DNA of 64,000 nt from Balaenoptera acutorostrata. Taxonomy: Eukaryota > Chordata > Mammalia > Artiodactyla > Balaenopteridae. Positions 11,954 through 22,559 of this stretch are shown here, one piece after another. The DNA is taken from positions 50,247,153 through 50,311,152 of the forward strand of contig NC_080081.1 of the NCBI RefSeq assembly GCF_949987535.1. The letters are read 5' to 3'. The translations under genes were made by a program, and so were the position numbers. The stretch's first letter is position 1. The number at the start of each line of letters is the position of its first letter. Below the pieces are notes generated by a model, which saw nothing but the letters and a program-made list of their open reading frames with translations, did not search any database and was not told where the DNA came from.

Positions 11954-14039
11954 ACATCAGGCATTTGACACTGTTTCTTGATTGAATAAAATACAATGTT
12001 ACTTTTCTCTCATTCTCTGATGCAATGATGCACTGGAATACTAACAGCTATGCAAATGATGACATTAACAGGAAGATTCCATTTTTCTGGCTGTTTATGA
12101 CTAGCATCAGGTGAAAAATTGTGGGAGATTGAATTGCTTTTGTTTAGAGGTGCAAAGACAGGCAGTTGGTACTATCCCAGGAAGCAAAGGAAAATGAAAT
12201 CGCTTGTACAAAGGGATGAACAGATTCAGATTAGTATTCAAATATTTATGACACCATTAAATGGATGCAGTGAGGATGCAAAATATGGAATACCCATAAC
12301 ATACATATTCAAATAAGAGAGCCGGTGTTATCATGAATCTTCTTCTATATTCAGCTTTATTTTTGAACTGGATATTTACAAAGAAACTACGACATCGCCC
12401 AAGCTGTATTAAATTTGTGTATTAAATTAATTCAAGTGCTTTTTTATTTCACATAACTGATGATATTAGAAGTATAAATGCTTGTATATATTACATATAT
12501 AACCATAAATGCTATTGATTATTGTATTCCTACAGTGTGCTAACTGCCACTGTGCAATTAGACAAAGAGCTCTGACTTTAGAAATGTACAATTTGAGAAA
12601 ACAAAGAAAATAAATTAAGGCTTTCACAAAATTATCAATTGTTTTCATTAGAAATGGAATAACTTGTGTGTAATTTCCTGCATACAGGAATGTGCATTAA
12701 AGCCAATTTTGAAGGAAGAGGGTGTCTACAGAGAGGAAGACAAACAAATTTCCAGGCATACAGAAACCTCCAAAGGTGAAACCCAGAAACAAATTGCATG
12801 AGTAATTGGGGAGGAGCGATGACAGTAAGAGGAGGCATAGTAAAGTTGGTTCATTGTGACCGTATGCTGCAAGGGGCTTTGTGGAGGGTTTGTAGATCTG
12901 ATGTTTCCTGTACTTCTGATTACTCTGGGCTCTCTCCATTGCTTAGGAACAGGCGTTAAAGCAGACCCTCAAGTGATTATGTTTGGACTTTAGACTTCAA
13001 AAATAGCATTTTAGGTGTAGAAAAAGACATAGGTTTCAGAAGTGGCATTCCAGGTGTAGGGAAAGGCTAGAAAATAGGCAGAACAAATATTTGCTACCAA
13101 TCTCCTTTTCTCTACTCTCCTCTGCCATACACACACACATAAGACACTCCAGGCCCTGTGAAAATCATTTCAAATAGAGAGAGAATTAAAGAGAAAAGTA
13201 AAACAATGTAGGTACGTGCTGGGGAGTGTCCTGGAGAAGAGATCACATGTCCACCTACCATGGAGAAGGGTCAACCATGGCACAGAGGGTAGAGTATAAG
13301 AGAAGGCAGGTATAGGGCAGCCTCATGGACTCCCTCTGCTCCTTGACGGGGAATAAGAAGAGCCCCTCTTTCTTATGCCTGAATGTGACCTGAACTAGCA
13401 GACTATATGATTTTAGCTGAGAGGAGGAAATCATGAGTTGATCAGACATCTGCACCCACCCTGCCCCTCCCCTCCCAGGTCACATAAATATTCCAGAAGC
13501 TAGACGGCTTACTAGGGAGAAGTTTGGAAGGTATAAGAGCTGCCATTGATCAAATTTATCCTGAAACAACTGGGGAAACTCTCAAGCAATTGAATTTATC
13601 CTGAATTGATGACATTAAGTTTTCCATTACCAGATAAAATGACTCACTATAAAAATTTACTTCAGATAGATTTTAAAATGTTAGATTTTTGCACATCTAA
13701 GAGCATGAATGGAGAATTCATACCTGTTATGTAAATTAATCAATAAATAAGGATTTTGGAAAATAGCTGTGATTTCTAATTAAGATTTTTTTTTTTTTGT
13801 AGAGATAACACTCGTGTACATAAAACAATTAGTGAACAATCCATGATTGCAAGTAAGTACTAAACTATATGACACAGACTACTAGTTGTGTTGACATTTG
13901 GAAAAGAGAAGATAAGTGAAGATTGGAGATGTCACAGATGGCTTCCCAGAAGTTCTGAAAAGGTGACTATGCCCTGAGAGAAAGAACATTTGAGGATAGG
14001 AGAGGGACAGGAAAAGGACAGCATACAGACTACACTGTA
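11954..14039. other. Non-coding interval, no gene seen
   Basis: AT-rich unique sequence between the young L1 and an old L2/MITE cluster. The open frames of 60-83 codons show no known domain and no splice or promoter context. A local near-duplication of an 'aggtgtag...aaag' phrase occurs around 13012-13072. Confidence 0.55.
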
Positions 14040-14140
14040 ATCACCATGAAGAAAAGGGCCTCACCTTCTAAACACTGTATTAATAATACTTAGTCTGACA
14101 TATGGTGGACGCTCAATAAATATTGAATTGTTGATTCAAT
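14040..14140 (+). mobile_element. L2 LINE 3'-end relic
   Basis: The phrase 'ggacgctcaataaatattg' (about 14107-14125) matches the conserved 3' end of L2, usually 'ggcgctcaataaatgtttgttgaatg'. The preceding bases are too diverged to set a firm left boundary. Confidence 0.5.
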
Positions 14141-14177
14141 ATGATCATTATAAATTCCAAATACTATGAGATTAGTC

Positions 14178-14378
14178 CAGGGTCTCCCAATGTCTGCAGT
14201 ACTGACATTCTGGAGCAGATGATTACTTGCTGGGTGCAGCTGTCCTATGCATTGTAGCATATTTAGCAGCATCTCTGGCCTCTACCCACTGGATGGAAGT
14301 AGCAACCATTCATTTTGGCAAAGTGACATTGCCAAAAGTCACTTGGGAGGCAAAATTGTCCCCTATCAAGAACAACTA
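14178..14378 (+). mobile_element. hAT-Charlie-type non-autonomous transposon (MER-type MITE), copy 1
   Basis: This ~200-bp element starts with CAGGGTCTCCCAA and ends with AGAACAACTA, degenerate forms of the CAG...AACCACTG terminal repeats of this mammalian MITE. Its interior carries the family phrase 'gcatatttagcagcatctct' followed by 'ggcctctacccactggat'. It is flanked by an imperfect 8-bp duplication, GATTAGTC at 14170-14177 and GATTGGCC at 14379-14386; 8-bp duplications are diagnostic of hAT transposases. It is non-coding. The exact MER subfamily was not determined. A relative lies at 29266-29474. Confidence 0.8.
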
Positions 14379-14519
14379 GATTGGCCTGATTATATCCTGG
14401 CAAGGAAGTGAGGAAAGGAGCTGTGACAGGTAGAGTAACTGAATATATTTTTATAGATGTAGGTTTACATGTTTTATTGGACTGAGTCACTGCTCTGTTT
14501 TCTTAATGTGGCACCATTT

Positions 14520-14700
14520 GTTGAGTTCATATTCTGTCCTGGCATTGTATTAGAAGCTTTAGTAATTATTTAAACTCTGAAATAGGTATTACTCTCTTTA
14601 TTTTGCGTGCAATGAACTGCCAAATGTCAGTTTGTACCCAAATCTGTCTGACTCATATTTAACATTAGGCTATACTATTTCTTTATAATGCTGTAAGCTT
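14520..14700 (+). mobile_element. MIR SINE relic
   Basis: The order of phrases (size-class 'ctggcattgtattagaagct', then 'ataggtattactctctttattt', then 'caaatctgtctgactc') follows the 3' half of the MIR consensus. It is strongly diverged, so the boundaries are approximate. Confidence 0.5.
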
Positions 14701-15749
14701 ATGGTGCAGTCAGATTCTTAGATAATATGTTTACACACATATGTAGGCATATCTATAGAGAGATGGATAGATACATACACACATAAAGATACTTGCTCAT
14801 TCTTATGACATAAAACACATTGATTACTTTGAAAATGAGATTATCTGGAATGAGATGTGTATTTCAATTATTACCTAAGTCATATTAATCTTGCTTTATT
14901 CAATTTGAGTACAGTGTTGACTAACACTTCAATTAGTTCCAGTTTGCTTGATTTCACACCCCATAAAATTAATGCTGGCTGTGTCTACATAGGCAAAGTG
15001 GAGATGCAGTAATTATTGCAAAATCATAAGTAGCAAACACATTCTGTTATTGAAGAAAGGTAGCCCGATAATTCTGAACTGTTCAGATTGGCTTTCTATA
15101 TTCGGGACATAATATTAAAAGACAGAAAAATGTTAATTGACCCTTAGTGAACACTTACGTGTGATATTCATCTCAGTGAAAGATAAAATAGAGTATTTCC
15201 CATCCTATTTACACCTAATCTTAAAGTAACACAACTCTCAATCAAACTTTCAAATGCAAAATAAGGAGGTTGTGAGAAGTAAAGAAATTTGAAAGGCTCC
15301 CCTTAACTGTGTAGTCTTGTTTTCCTCCTGCTGCCGCATGAAGCAAGATGGCTGCTGCCTCCTCCAGTTATCTAGAGGCTGCCTTCAAGGTCCTCAGGCC
15401 TGTGAGGTCAAACAAGTTTAGTCTTTTGATGCGGAATGACCACAGTACACTTTTTTGTGTACATGACACAATGGTCATTCACATTACAAGCTTAAAAGGT
15501 GGTACGGGCATTGCAGCTCTCCACCTTGAGTTCAGAGGGCTCAGTTATGCCATCCTTGAGTTTCTTTACTTAATTCTCAAGCTTTGTGCCTCTTCTCCAG
15601 TTTTGTCTCTTCAAGCAAAGAATCTAATCAGAATCTGTTCCAAATGCCAAAAAATGTCATGTTATTTATTATTTCTCCTTTCATTTACCTATTAGTCTAA
15701 ATTGGTTATCATGAAGCCAATTTTATATTGCCTCTCTTTTCATAGAGGT

Positions 15750-16160
15750 AGTGATATACAGGAATTAAGAGGATGACCGCCACAGTTTCACTGGGTAGAT
15801 GTGAACTGTGTTTTTGTCCTTACTATTTTTTTTTCTTTTTTTCTTTATTTTTGTTTTTCTGTTTTTGTTAAGAGATACAGAAGTGTTAGCTGTTATTATT
15901 TTTTGTTTTAATTGAGGTATACTTGTTTTACAATGTTGTGTCAGCTACATGTATACATATATCCCCTCTTTTTTGTGTATCCTTGTGCAAGTTATGGAAA
16001 CTCTGAACTTTAGTTTTACTCATTGATACAATTAAAGTAATAATAACACATAGCTACACAGGAATATTGTAAGGAATAAATAACTGAAAACAAAAAAGCA
16101 CTTATAACTGTACTTAATAATACATAGTAAAACTTTACTCAGCAATTGCTACTTTATGTT
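15750..16160 (+). mobile_element. MIR SINE relic interrupted by an antisense L1 end
   Basis: The left half (about 15750-15825: 'ggaattaagaggatgaccg', then 'tgggtagatgtgaactgtg') matches the start and core of MIR. The right half resumes at about 15980 with 'ccttgtgcaagttatggaaa', then 'taaagtaataataacac' and 'cttagttactcagca'-like 3' sequence. Between them is a T-rich segment read here as the reverse complement of an L1 3' end. Confidence 0.5.
15826..15980 (-). mobile_element. Short antisense L1 3'-end fragment inside MIR
   Basis: A T-rich start is followed by 'ttgaggtatacttgttttac' and 'aatgttgtgtcagctacatg'. This is the reverse complement of the artiodactyl L1 3' end, whose sense strand reads as an AC-rich 'aacattgtaaatcaactatact'-type tail. 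The T-run at the left would be its reversed poly-A tail. No clear target duplication was found, so boundaries come from where MIR similarity stops and resumes. Confidence 0.5.
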
Positions 16161-17019
16161 ATATCATACTATTAGAGAAATAGAAGTTCCAGGGAAGAGA
16201 TACATATATAGCTGAAGGGTTATAAGGGCACACATTTCATATTATAAGATTACTAAGCTCTAAGCACATACAGCATCATGTCTATTCTTTCTATTCCAAC
16301 AAATATATGTGTGCAAAATCATTTTATAAACTTCAAATGCTATGAAAGCTGATACAAAAATACTAATTATTCTCAATACCGTGGAAAGCTTTAACACCTA
16401 ATATTTATTTTTAAATCACCACTTTAGTGGCATTAGTATACTTCCTTCATATTCTTCCAAATTCCTTCAAAAGATTTATTTTTAGGGAAAGTGAATAATA
16501 CAGGTATTTTGTTAAATGATAAAGTGTTTTTATTTACCAGGTTGTTTTCTTATTCAACTCACTGTTTCTTGACAATACATTTATGAAGCAGAAATTACAG
16601 CCTTTTTGTCTTTGTATGAAAGTTCCCAAGGTTATTGGTTTCTGTAAAGAAAAAGGAAAAATTTTTTTATTCATAAAATAAACACAAGAGGTGCTTTCAC
16701 AGTGCATGGGAATTTGGGTGCCTAGTTAGTAACTCCAGGTCGTGACTTGCTTACATTGTTTGGCCCCCTTATTTCTCATATCCAGCTTTCTTACTGTCTG
16801 TTCTTTTTCTTCCCATTTCAAATTTAAAAAAAATTTGAAAAACAAATATGTAAGCCAAGACTAAGCCAAGACTTTAAATAAGTGAGGGTGTTAACCAAAT
16901 TGATGTCCAGAAGAAAGAGTCCAATGTACCTGAAAACAGGAAGGGGAAGGTACAGTAGTGTGTAAAAGAAAGGCAGTAAAGAGCACACTCACCTTGTAAG
17001 CCCTTATAAGGTCTTTGTT

Positions 17020-18032
17020 TTTTTCTCTAAGTGACATGGATAATTATTTGCAGATTATGATTTCAAAGGATCACTCTGCATTTAGGTTGAGAACAATCAC
17101 TTAAAAGGGCAAAGCTAGAAGCAGAAAGACATGTGAGGAGATTATAAAGTAATTTGGGTTAGAAACAATGGTGTCTTAGACTTGGGTAGTTTAGTGGAAG
17201 CCATGGAGAGTGGAAGGTTTATGCCTACTTTGAAAAAAGTGCCAACAGGTTACCTGACAATTTAAATGGATTTGAAAGAAAAAAAAATAAAATAAAGGAG
17301 GCCTCTGTAGTTAGGGCCTGAGCAACTGGAAGGATAGAGTTGGCATCAACTGAGATACAGAAGGTTGCAAATGGTTTCTTTTGTTTTGTTTGTTTCATTT
17401 TATTTTAATTGTGAAGATCAGAGTTCAGTTTTTTGAGATGTTGAGTTAGACATAGCAAGTGTATTTATCAAGGAAGGAATTGGACATATGGAATTGGAAT
17501 TTAGAAAAAGAGGTCTAGACTAGAAATATAAATTTAGGAATCATTTGCACATTGATTAAAGCCATGAGACCAGCAGAGACTACAAAAGGAATGCATATAG
17601 GTAGAGAATATAAGTGATGAAAAGACTGAATTCTTGGATGCTCCAAAATTAAGAGGTTATGAAGAAAAGGGAGGCTCAGGATACTGAAGAATTAATCCAT
17701 GTCAGAAACAAAACCAAGAGAGTCCTGGAATCCAAGTAAAGAAATATATTAATGAGAAAGGAGTGATCAACTCCTTGAAAAGTTGGTCATGCAATTGACT
17801 ATTGCCTTCAACAGCCTGGAAGTCAGCCTTGGTTTCAGCAACCTTGATAAGAGCAGTGTCACAAGAATGAGAGAAGGGAGCAAAAGCCTAATTGTATTGG
17901 ACTTTGGAGAGAACAGGAGGAGAAGATTTGAAGATAAGAGTACAGAAAACTTGTTCAAGGACTTCCATTGTAAATGGGAAAACAACACCACCAAAATATG
18001 CAGTAGCAGGTGGGGCAAGTGGGTCAAGAGAA

Positions 18033-18072
<40 letters not shown>

Positions 18073-18345
18073 ATAAATAACAACACATTTGTTTGCTAAT
18101 TGCAATGCTCAACAGAGAGCCAACTATTGAGAATTCAGAAGAAGTGACAAGAATTGCCTGGAGTGCAGAACCTGAGAGGATGGAAGTTGGTGCAGAAAGG
18201 GAGAAACTGATTTGCTTGGGAGAACAGAGGTCTCATCCATGGTGACATTGATTGAAGGAGGCAGAGGATGTGGGTGCATATGTTATTTTCTCTTTTGATT
18301 GCTTCAATTTTCTCATGAAGTTGGAAGCAACATTGCGAGATTTGA
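17020..18345 (+). mobile_element. Long ancient interspersed repeat, family not assigned
   Basis: Successive phrases match a well-known mammalian medium-copy repeat in the right order: 'ggatcactctgcatttaggt', 'gcctgagcaactggaagga', 'gagttggcatcaactgagat', 'gagttcagttttttgagatg', 'aaagccatgagaccagcag', 'ggagtgatcaactccttgaa', 'accttgataagagcagtgtc', and 'tcttttgattgcttcaattt'. It is decayed and has no coding capacity. The apparent open frames at 17767-18105 are shadows of this repeat and of the TG run inside it. I could not name the family with confidence. Confidence 0.55.
18034..18070. repeat. (TG)n microsatellite
   Basis: About 18 uninterrupted TG units. It lies inside the ancient repeat at the point where other copies carry a G/T-rich run, so it probably expanded from that seed. 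Confidence 0.95.
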
Positions 18346-18728
18346 GAACGTATGTTGATATCTGTAAAGAACAGTTCAGGTTATTATAATTTCCTATCAG
18401 GACAATTTGCTCATCAATTCATTCTATTTTTTACTGTATTATACATTATGTTTCTGATTGGCAGTTTCAAAAACCTTTCATTATCATCTTTGGTAAGAAG
18501 TACAAACTCATAGCATTCAAGGTACTCAAAATCTAGTACATTTTGGATATCACATTCTAGTTCATTCTTCCCCATTCCATATTCCAATCATATGGATGTA
18601 CCTCCCAATACCCAAATGATGTATGAAATATCAGCCATATGTGCCTTTGCTCTTGATGTTCCCTTATCCTTAAATTCTCTTCCATCTTCCTACCCATTTA
18701 ATTTCATGATGGTCTAGTTTGAATGGTA

Positions 18729-19206
18729 CAGGCACGCCTTGGATATATTGTGGTTCGGTTCCAGAACACCTCAATAAAGTGAATATCACAATAAGCAAGC
18801 CACACAAACTTTTTAGTCTCTCAGTGCATGAAAAAGCTATATTTACACTGTGCTGTAGTCTATTAAGAGTGCAATAGCATTATGTCTAAAAAAAATATTC
18901 AGACCTTAATTAAAAAATACTTTATTGTTAAAATACTAATCATCATCATCTGAGCCTTTAACAAGTCAATATTTTTGCTGGTGGAGGGTTTGAAATATTG
19001 TAAGAATTACCAAATGTGACAATGATACACACGAAGTGAGCAAATGAGGTTGGAAAAATGGCACCAATAGACTTGCTTGATGAAGGGTTAAAACAAGCCT
19101 TCAATTTGTAAAAAAAACAAAAAAAAAAAAACAAAAAACAAAAAACAAAACCCACAATAGTCACAAAGTGCAATGAAGCAAAGCACAATAAAATGAGGTA
19201 TGCCTG
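18729..19206. mobile_element. Internally deleted Tigger1 (mariner/pogo-type) DNA transposon
   Basis: The ends are near-perfect inverted repeats: CAGGCACGCCTTGGATATAT at the left, and the complement of a CAGGCATACCTC-type end at the right (finishing GAGGTATGCCTG at 19206). Both are bordered by TA, the expected target duplication. The left interior runs through 'gtgcaatagcattatgtct' and 'gctggtggagggttt'. It then jumps at about 18989 to 'gaaatattgtaagaattacc', which in the full-length element lies near the other end. The transposase region is therefore entirely missing. The A-run near 19109-19150 expands the right arm. Confidence 0.88.
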
Positions 19207-19294
19207 TATATCCTTCAAAACATGAAGGCATTCCCCAGCCCCTTGAGTGGAATTCACCCAGATGAAACAACATATTGGTGAGAAGGCATGTATT

Positions 19295-19450
19295 TCAAAC
19301 CTAGATCTTGGTTAAAATCCTGCACGGAATGTGTCCAGGCTTCAGTTTTCTAATGCATTAAAAAGGAGATAGTGATAATAATATATAACAAAGTATTTAT
19401 TTTTAAAATTAAATAGATAAAATATATTAAATCAATTGGACAAAGTATAT
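19295..19450 (+). mobile_element. MIR SINE relic
   Basis: The series 'cttggttaaaatcctgcacg', 'ggcttcagttttctaatgca' and 'aggagatagtgataataata' corresponds to the MIR core ('cctcagtttcctcatctgtaaaatggggataataat'). Diverged; boundaries approximate. Confidence 0.5.
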
Positions 19451-19634
19451 GTCTGTTTTCACCTTCCTTAGAACTTCCATATTCACTCATGTATTTAAGA
19501 CCCTCTTGTATTAGTTATCTTTTTATTTACACAGGAACTAGCATTTTTATTTCAAAGCCAAATAAATGTCTTACACTTTGAAGTAATAAATAATAAAATT
19601 AGTTCTTAAAAATCAGCACTAACATTTAAAAACA

Positions 19635-19865
19635 AATTAATATGAGCCAGACACTGTTGTATATACATTATATCATAAACATAATCACTTTTATCTTCAC
19701 AATAACCTAATGAATTAGGCATAATTGTACAAATGAGTAAATGTAACTCAGATAATATATAAATTTCTCAAGTTCACCCAGATTACAAGAGTTTGAAGTT
19801 GATTTGCACATATATATTTCTGATTTCAAAGCCTGTGCTCTTAATAAGTGATCTCTAATTAAGTA
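19635..19865 (+). mobile_element. MIR SINE relic
   Basis: Ordered matches to the 3' two-thirds of MIR: 'gagccagacactgttgtata', 'atcttcacaataacctaatg', 'gtacaaatgagtaaatgtaa', 'aatttctcaagttcacccag' and 'ttcaaagcctgtgctcttaa'. This is the best-preserved MIR copy in the window. Confidence 0.65.
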
Positions 19866-22480
19866 TATCTCAAATTCGAAGTAGAGAAACTTTTGGATGA
19901 GAATAAAGGAAAAGAAGTGAGTATTTTAGGACTTATCACATAATGAATTGCAAATATATTCATTCTCCTTATTTGCTTCTAGCCCATGTTGGGACTGATG
20001 AAATAAATGTATATAGATATGCATGCTGTGCAACATACATAAATAATGCAACCCAATCTTTTAAAACTAATTCTATACAAGAAAACAAAATTTAAAATGT
20101 GTAAGGCAAAGAGAGAACAAGGCACCATCCAAAATTCTATCTCACAAATGAAATCCAAGGGCACAAGCCAAAGGTTATAATTTTGATAGTGTACAAATAT
20201 TTGGTAGAAACCCTCACTAAATGTAACAAAATGAACTAGTTTGGTATAAATATTTTTTTTTTTTCCTGAAACGTTCCCTTAGGGACGGCCAGATCTGTTG
20301 TTCAAACACTGCCACCCACATCCATATGTATCATCTTCCCTGCCAATGTTTTTTAGTTAGTTTTTGTTTTGTCTTGTTGTTTTGCTTTTAGCCACCATGT
20401 AGACCTTAAACAGCCATATATATATACACACACATATATCATGAGACATATGTGGCACATATGACATAACTTAAGAAAAAGTACTTTCAATTAAAGTGTA
20501 ATTGGGCAATGCTTGCCATACTGAAGACATTTGAATTCATTGCTAGTTACCAAGTTTCCTGGTAATATGAAGTAAGACCTTCTAGAATCTAGATAATTAG
20601 TACAAATAACACATTGGGAAAACAAACCAAATTATCACTTCCTTTTGAAGGAAATCACTTATTCCCTTAGAAAAATATCTGTCTTTGTGGAATAACTCTT
20701 TCACTCTAGTTTTAGTATATTGTTTTGGTGTTTATTAAAACTTCAAGTGGAAGTCATTCAATCTAAATATGTCTATATAATATATATGTCTAAATATCTT
20801 ATTTTGCTTTAACACTAGATTTCTGTTAAAACAGAACACTTCATTATGTTTATTCATCATCATTTGACTGTGAGGCTGCTGTAAGTCAAAAATAGTCAAC
20901 ACTTGTGGAATGTATAGTAATTGAGAACAACAGTAAATTACATTTTAAGGGCTCATCAAGGTGAGAATGAGACACTTCAATGCCACTTCTTGCTTCCTTG
21001 TTGGGAACTTTGCCAAAATGGAGAAATTTATTAAAGACTTGTTAAGCAGTGCCTTATCTCATTGACCTTTCTTCATTTGGAAGATTATCACTCCACCTAA
21101 CCATGATCTCATGTTGTGGAGGTTCCCTGGATGGCATTGATTTGCTTTTTTTCAACTCAGCTGTGGGTAAGGGCAGACACTTATTTAGAGTCATAAAATC
21201 AAATACATTTCTGAAGCCAGATCATATGTCTCATGATATTTCTATGGTGCATTCTGGTGCATCTCACAATTTAATGCTTACATTCTGGAGAAAAAAAAAT
21301 ATATATATATATATGGGGAATGGGATAAGGAAAAAAATTATTTTGGACAAAAAAAAATATCCCAGGATAACAAATGACCACAATAAAATATTCTTCTGTA
21401 ATAGTTTCTCTCAAATGGTGCCCATATGTTCTCTGAAATATGCAGACATATCTTTGAGTGCCACAACATTTTCTACCAGAGCTTTCAAAGTATAAGCTTT
21501 CATTTTTAAAATCATAGAAAATTTTAGTTATTAAATTAAGACCTATCAACACTTAATTTATTGCAGTAGGCTAAAGAGAAAAGAATAGAGACAGAATTAG
21601 TATGTAAATGAAGCATTCATTCAAAAGACATCAGGGTATGTGTACTAATTAATGTTTTATAAAAGGTCAAAAAGAGATAAGTGGTAGGAGATTTGTGTTA
21701 TTATAAGATGCACAGGAGTTTAACAATGCCAAACTTGCAACCACCTGCAGTCAGTCCCCAAACAGAGCGTTGTGCCATGTTCATACTCATGTTTCTAGCA
21801 GCAATTTAGTTTCAACAAAACACAATCATTTACCATCTTAAATTAATTTTGGTTAATTTGAATTATATAGGATTTGTATTCCTGTTTGTATGTAATTTGT
21901 AATTTCTTTTTTTTTTTCAGTTAAAAATGATCAATGTACAGAATTCATATTTAGTTTACATTTAGTTTGGTACACAGTTAACTAACATAATAATACAAAT
22001 AATTTGTTAATAATTGAGGACTTTTAGATATGTTTTCCTTTAAGGAAGTAGAGGTGCTCCAAGGAGATATTGAGAAATCTTTCCCTATACCATACTTGCC
22101 AAGAAATCATTCTATGGGCTGATGATAATTTTGACAGCAATCAGTCATTCTAGTATAAAATTTCCTATCAGTATATTTTCCTAAACCAGTCACAATTTTG
22201 GGGGCATTTGCTAGAACTCCATTCTTCCCACCAATTTCTCTATCCCTTTGTTCACTGTACAGACTGCTACTTAACCTCGAGAATAGCGAGGTAGTTATTA
22301 TTTTCTGTGGCAACCCTTTTGATGAAGACATTTGGGAGAATCAATGTATACATGCCTTGGGCATGAAATTAATTCAGGTTACATTTCTCAACACGGTCCT
22401 TGACTGTCTTAAACAAAACCTACCGTTAAGCAAATTGGCTCCAACCACTGACAATATTATGGTACACGACTTGCATTAGT
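19866..22480. other. Non-coding AT-rich interval, no gene seen
   Basis: Apparently unique sequence with an AT run at about 21297-21315. No frame with exon-like features. The open frames of 60-148 codons here cross low-complexity A- and T-rich runs. Confidence 0.5.
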
Positions 22481-22510
22481 TAGGGTTCTCTAGAGAAAGA
22501 GAACCAATAG

Positions 22511-22556
22511 GATATAGATAGATAGATGATAGATAGAAAGATAGATAGAAATAGAT
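22511..22556. repeat. Imperfect (GATA)n microsatellite
   Basis: About ten GATA/GATG/GAAA-type units. It follows 'ttagggttctctagagaaag' and 'agaaccaataggatatagat' (about 22479-22520), a phrase seen at the edge of many mammalian interspersed repeats. The run may therefore have grown in an old repeat border that I cannot assign. Confidence 0.85.
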
Positions 22557-22559
22557 ATT

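Noticed and set aside
17767..18105. Open frames of 97-112 codons on both strands
   Set aside because: They cross a (TG)n run and an ancient interspersed repeat; the Thr/His and Cys/Val runs are microsatellite translation.
21049..21495. 148-codon plus-strand frame
   Set aside because: It includes Lys and Tyr/Ile runs from A-rich and AT-repeat DNA and has no recognisable family.
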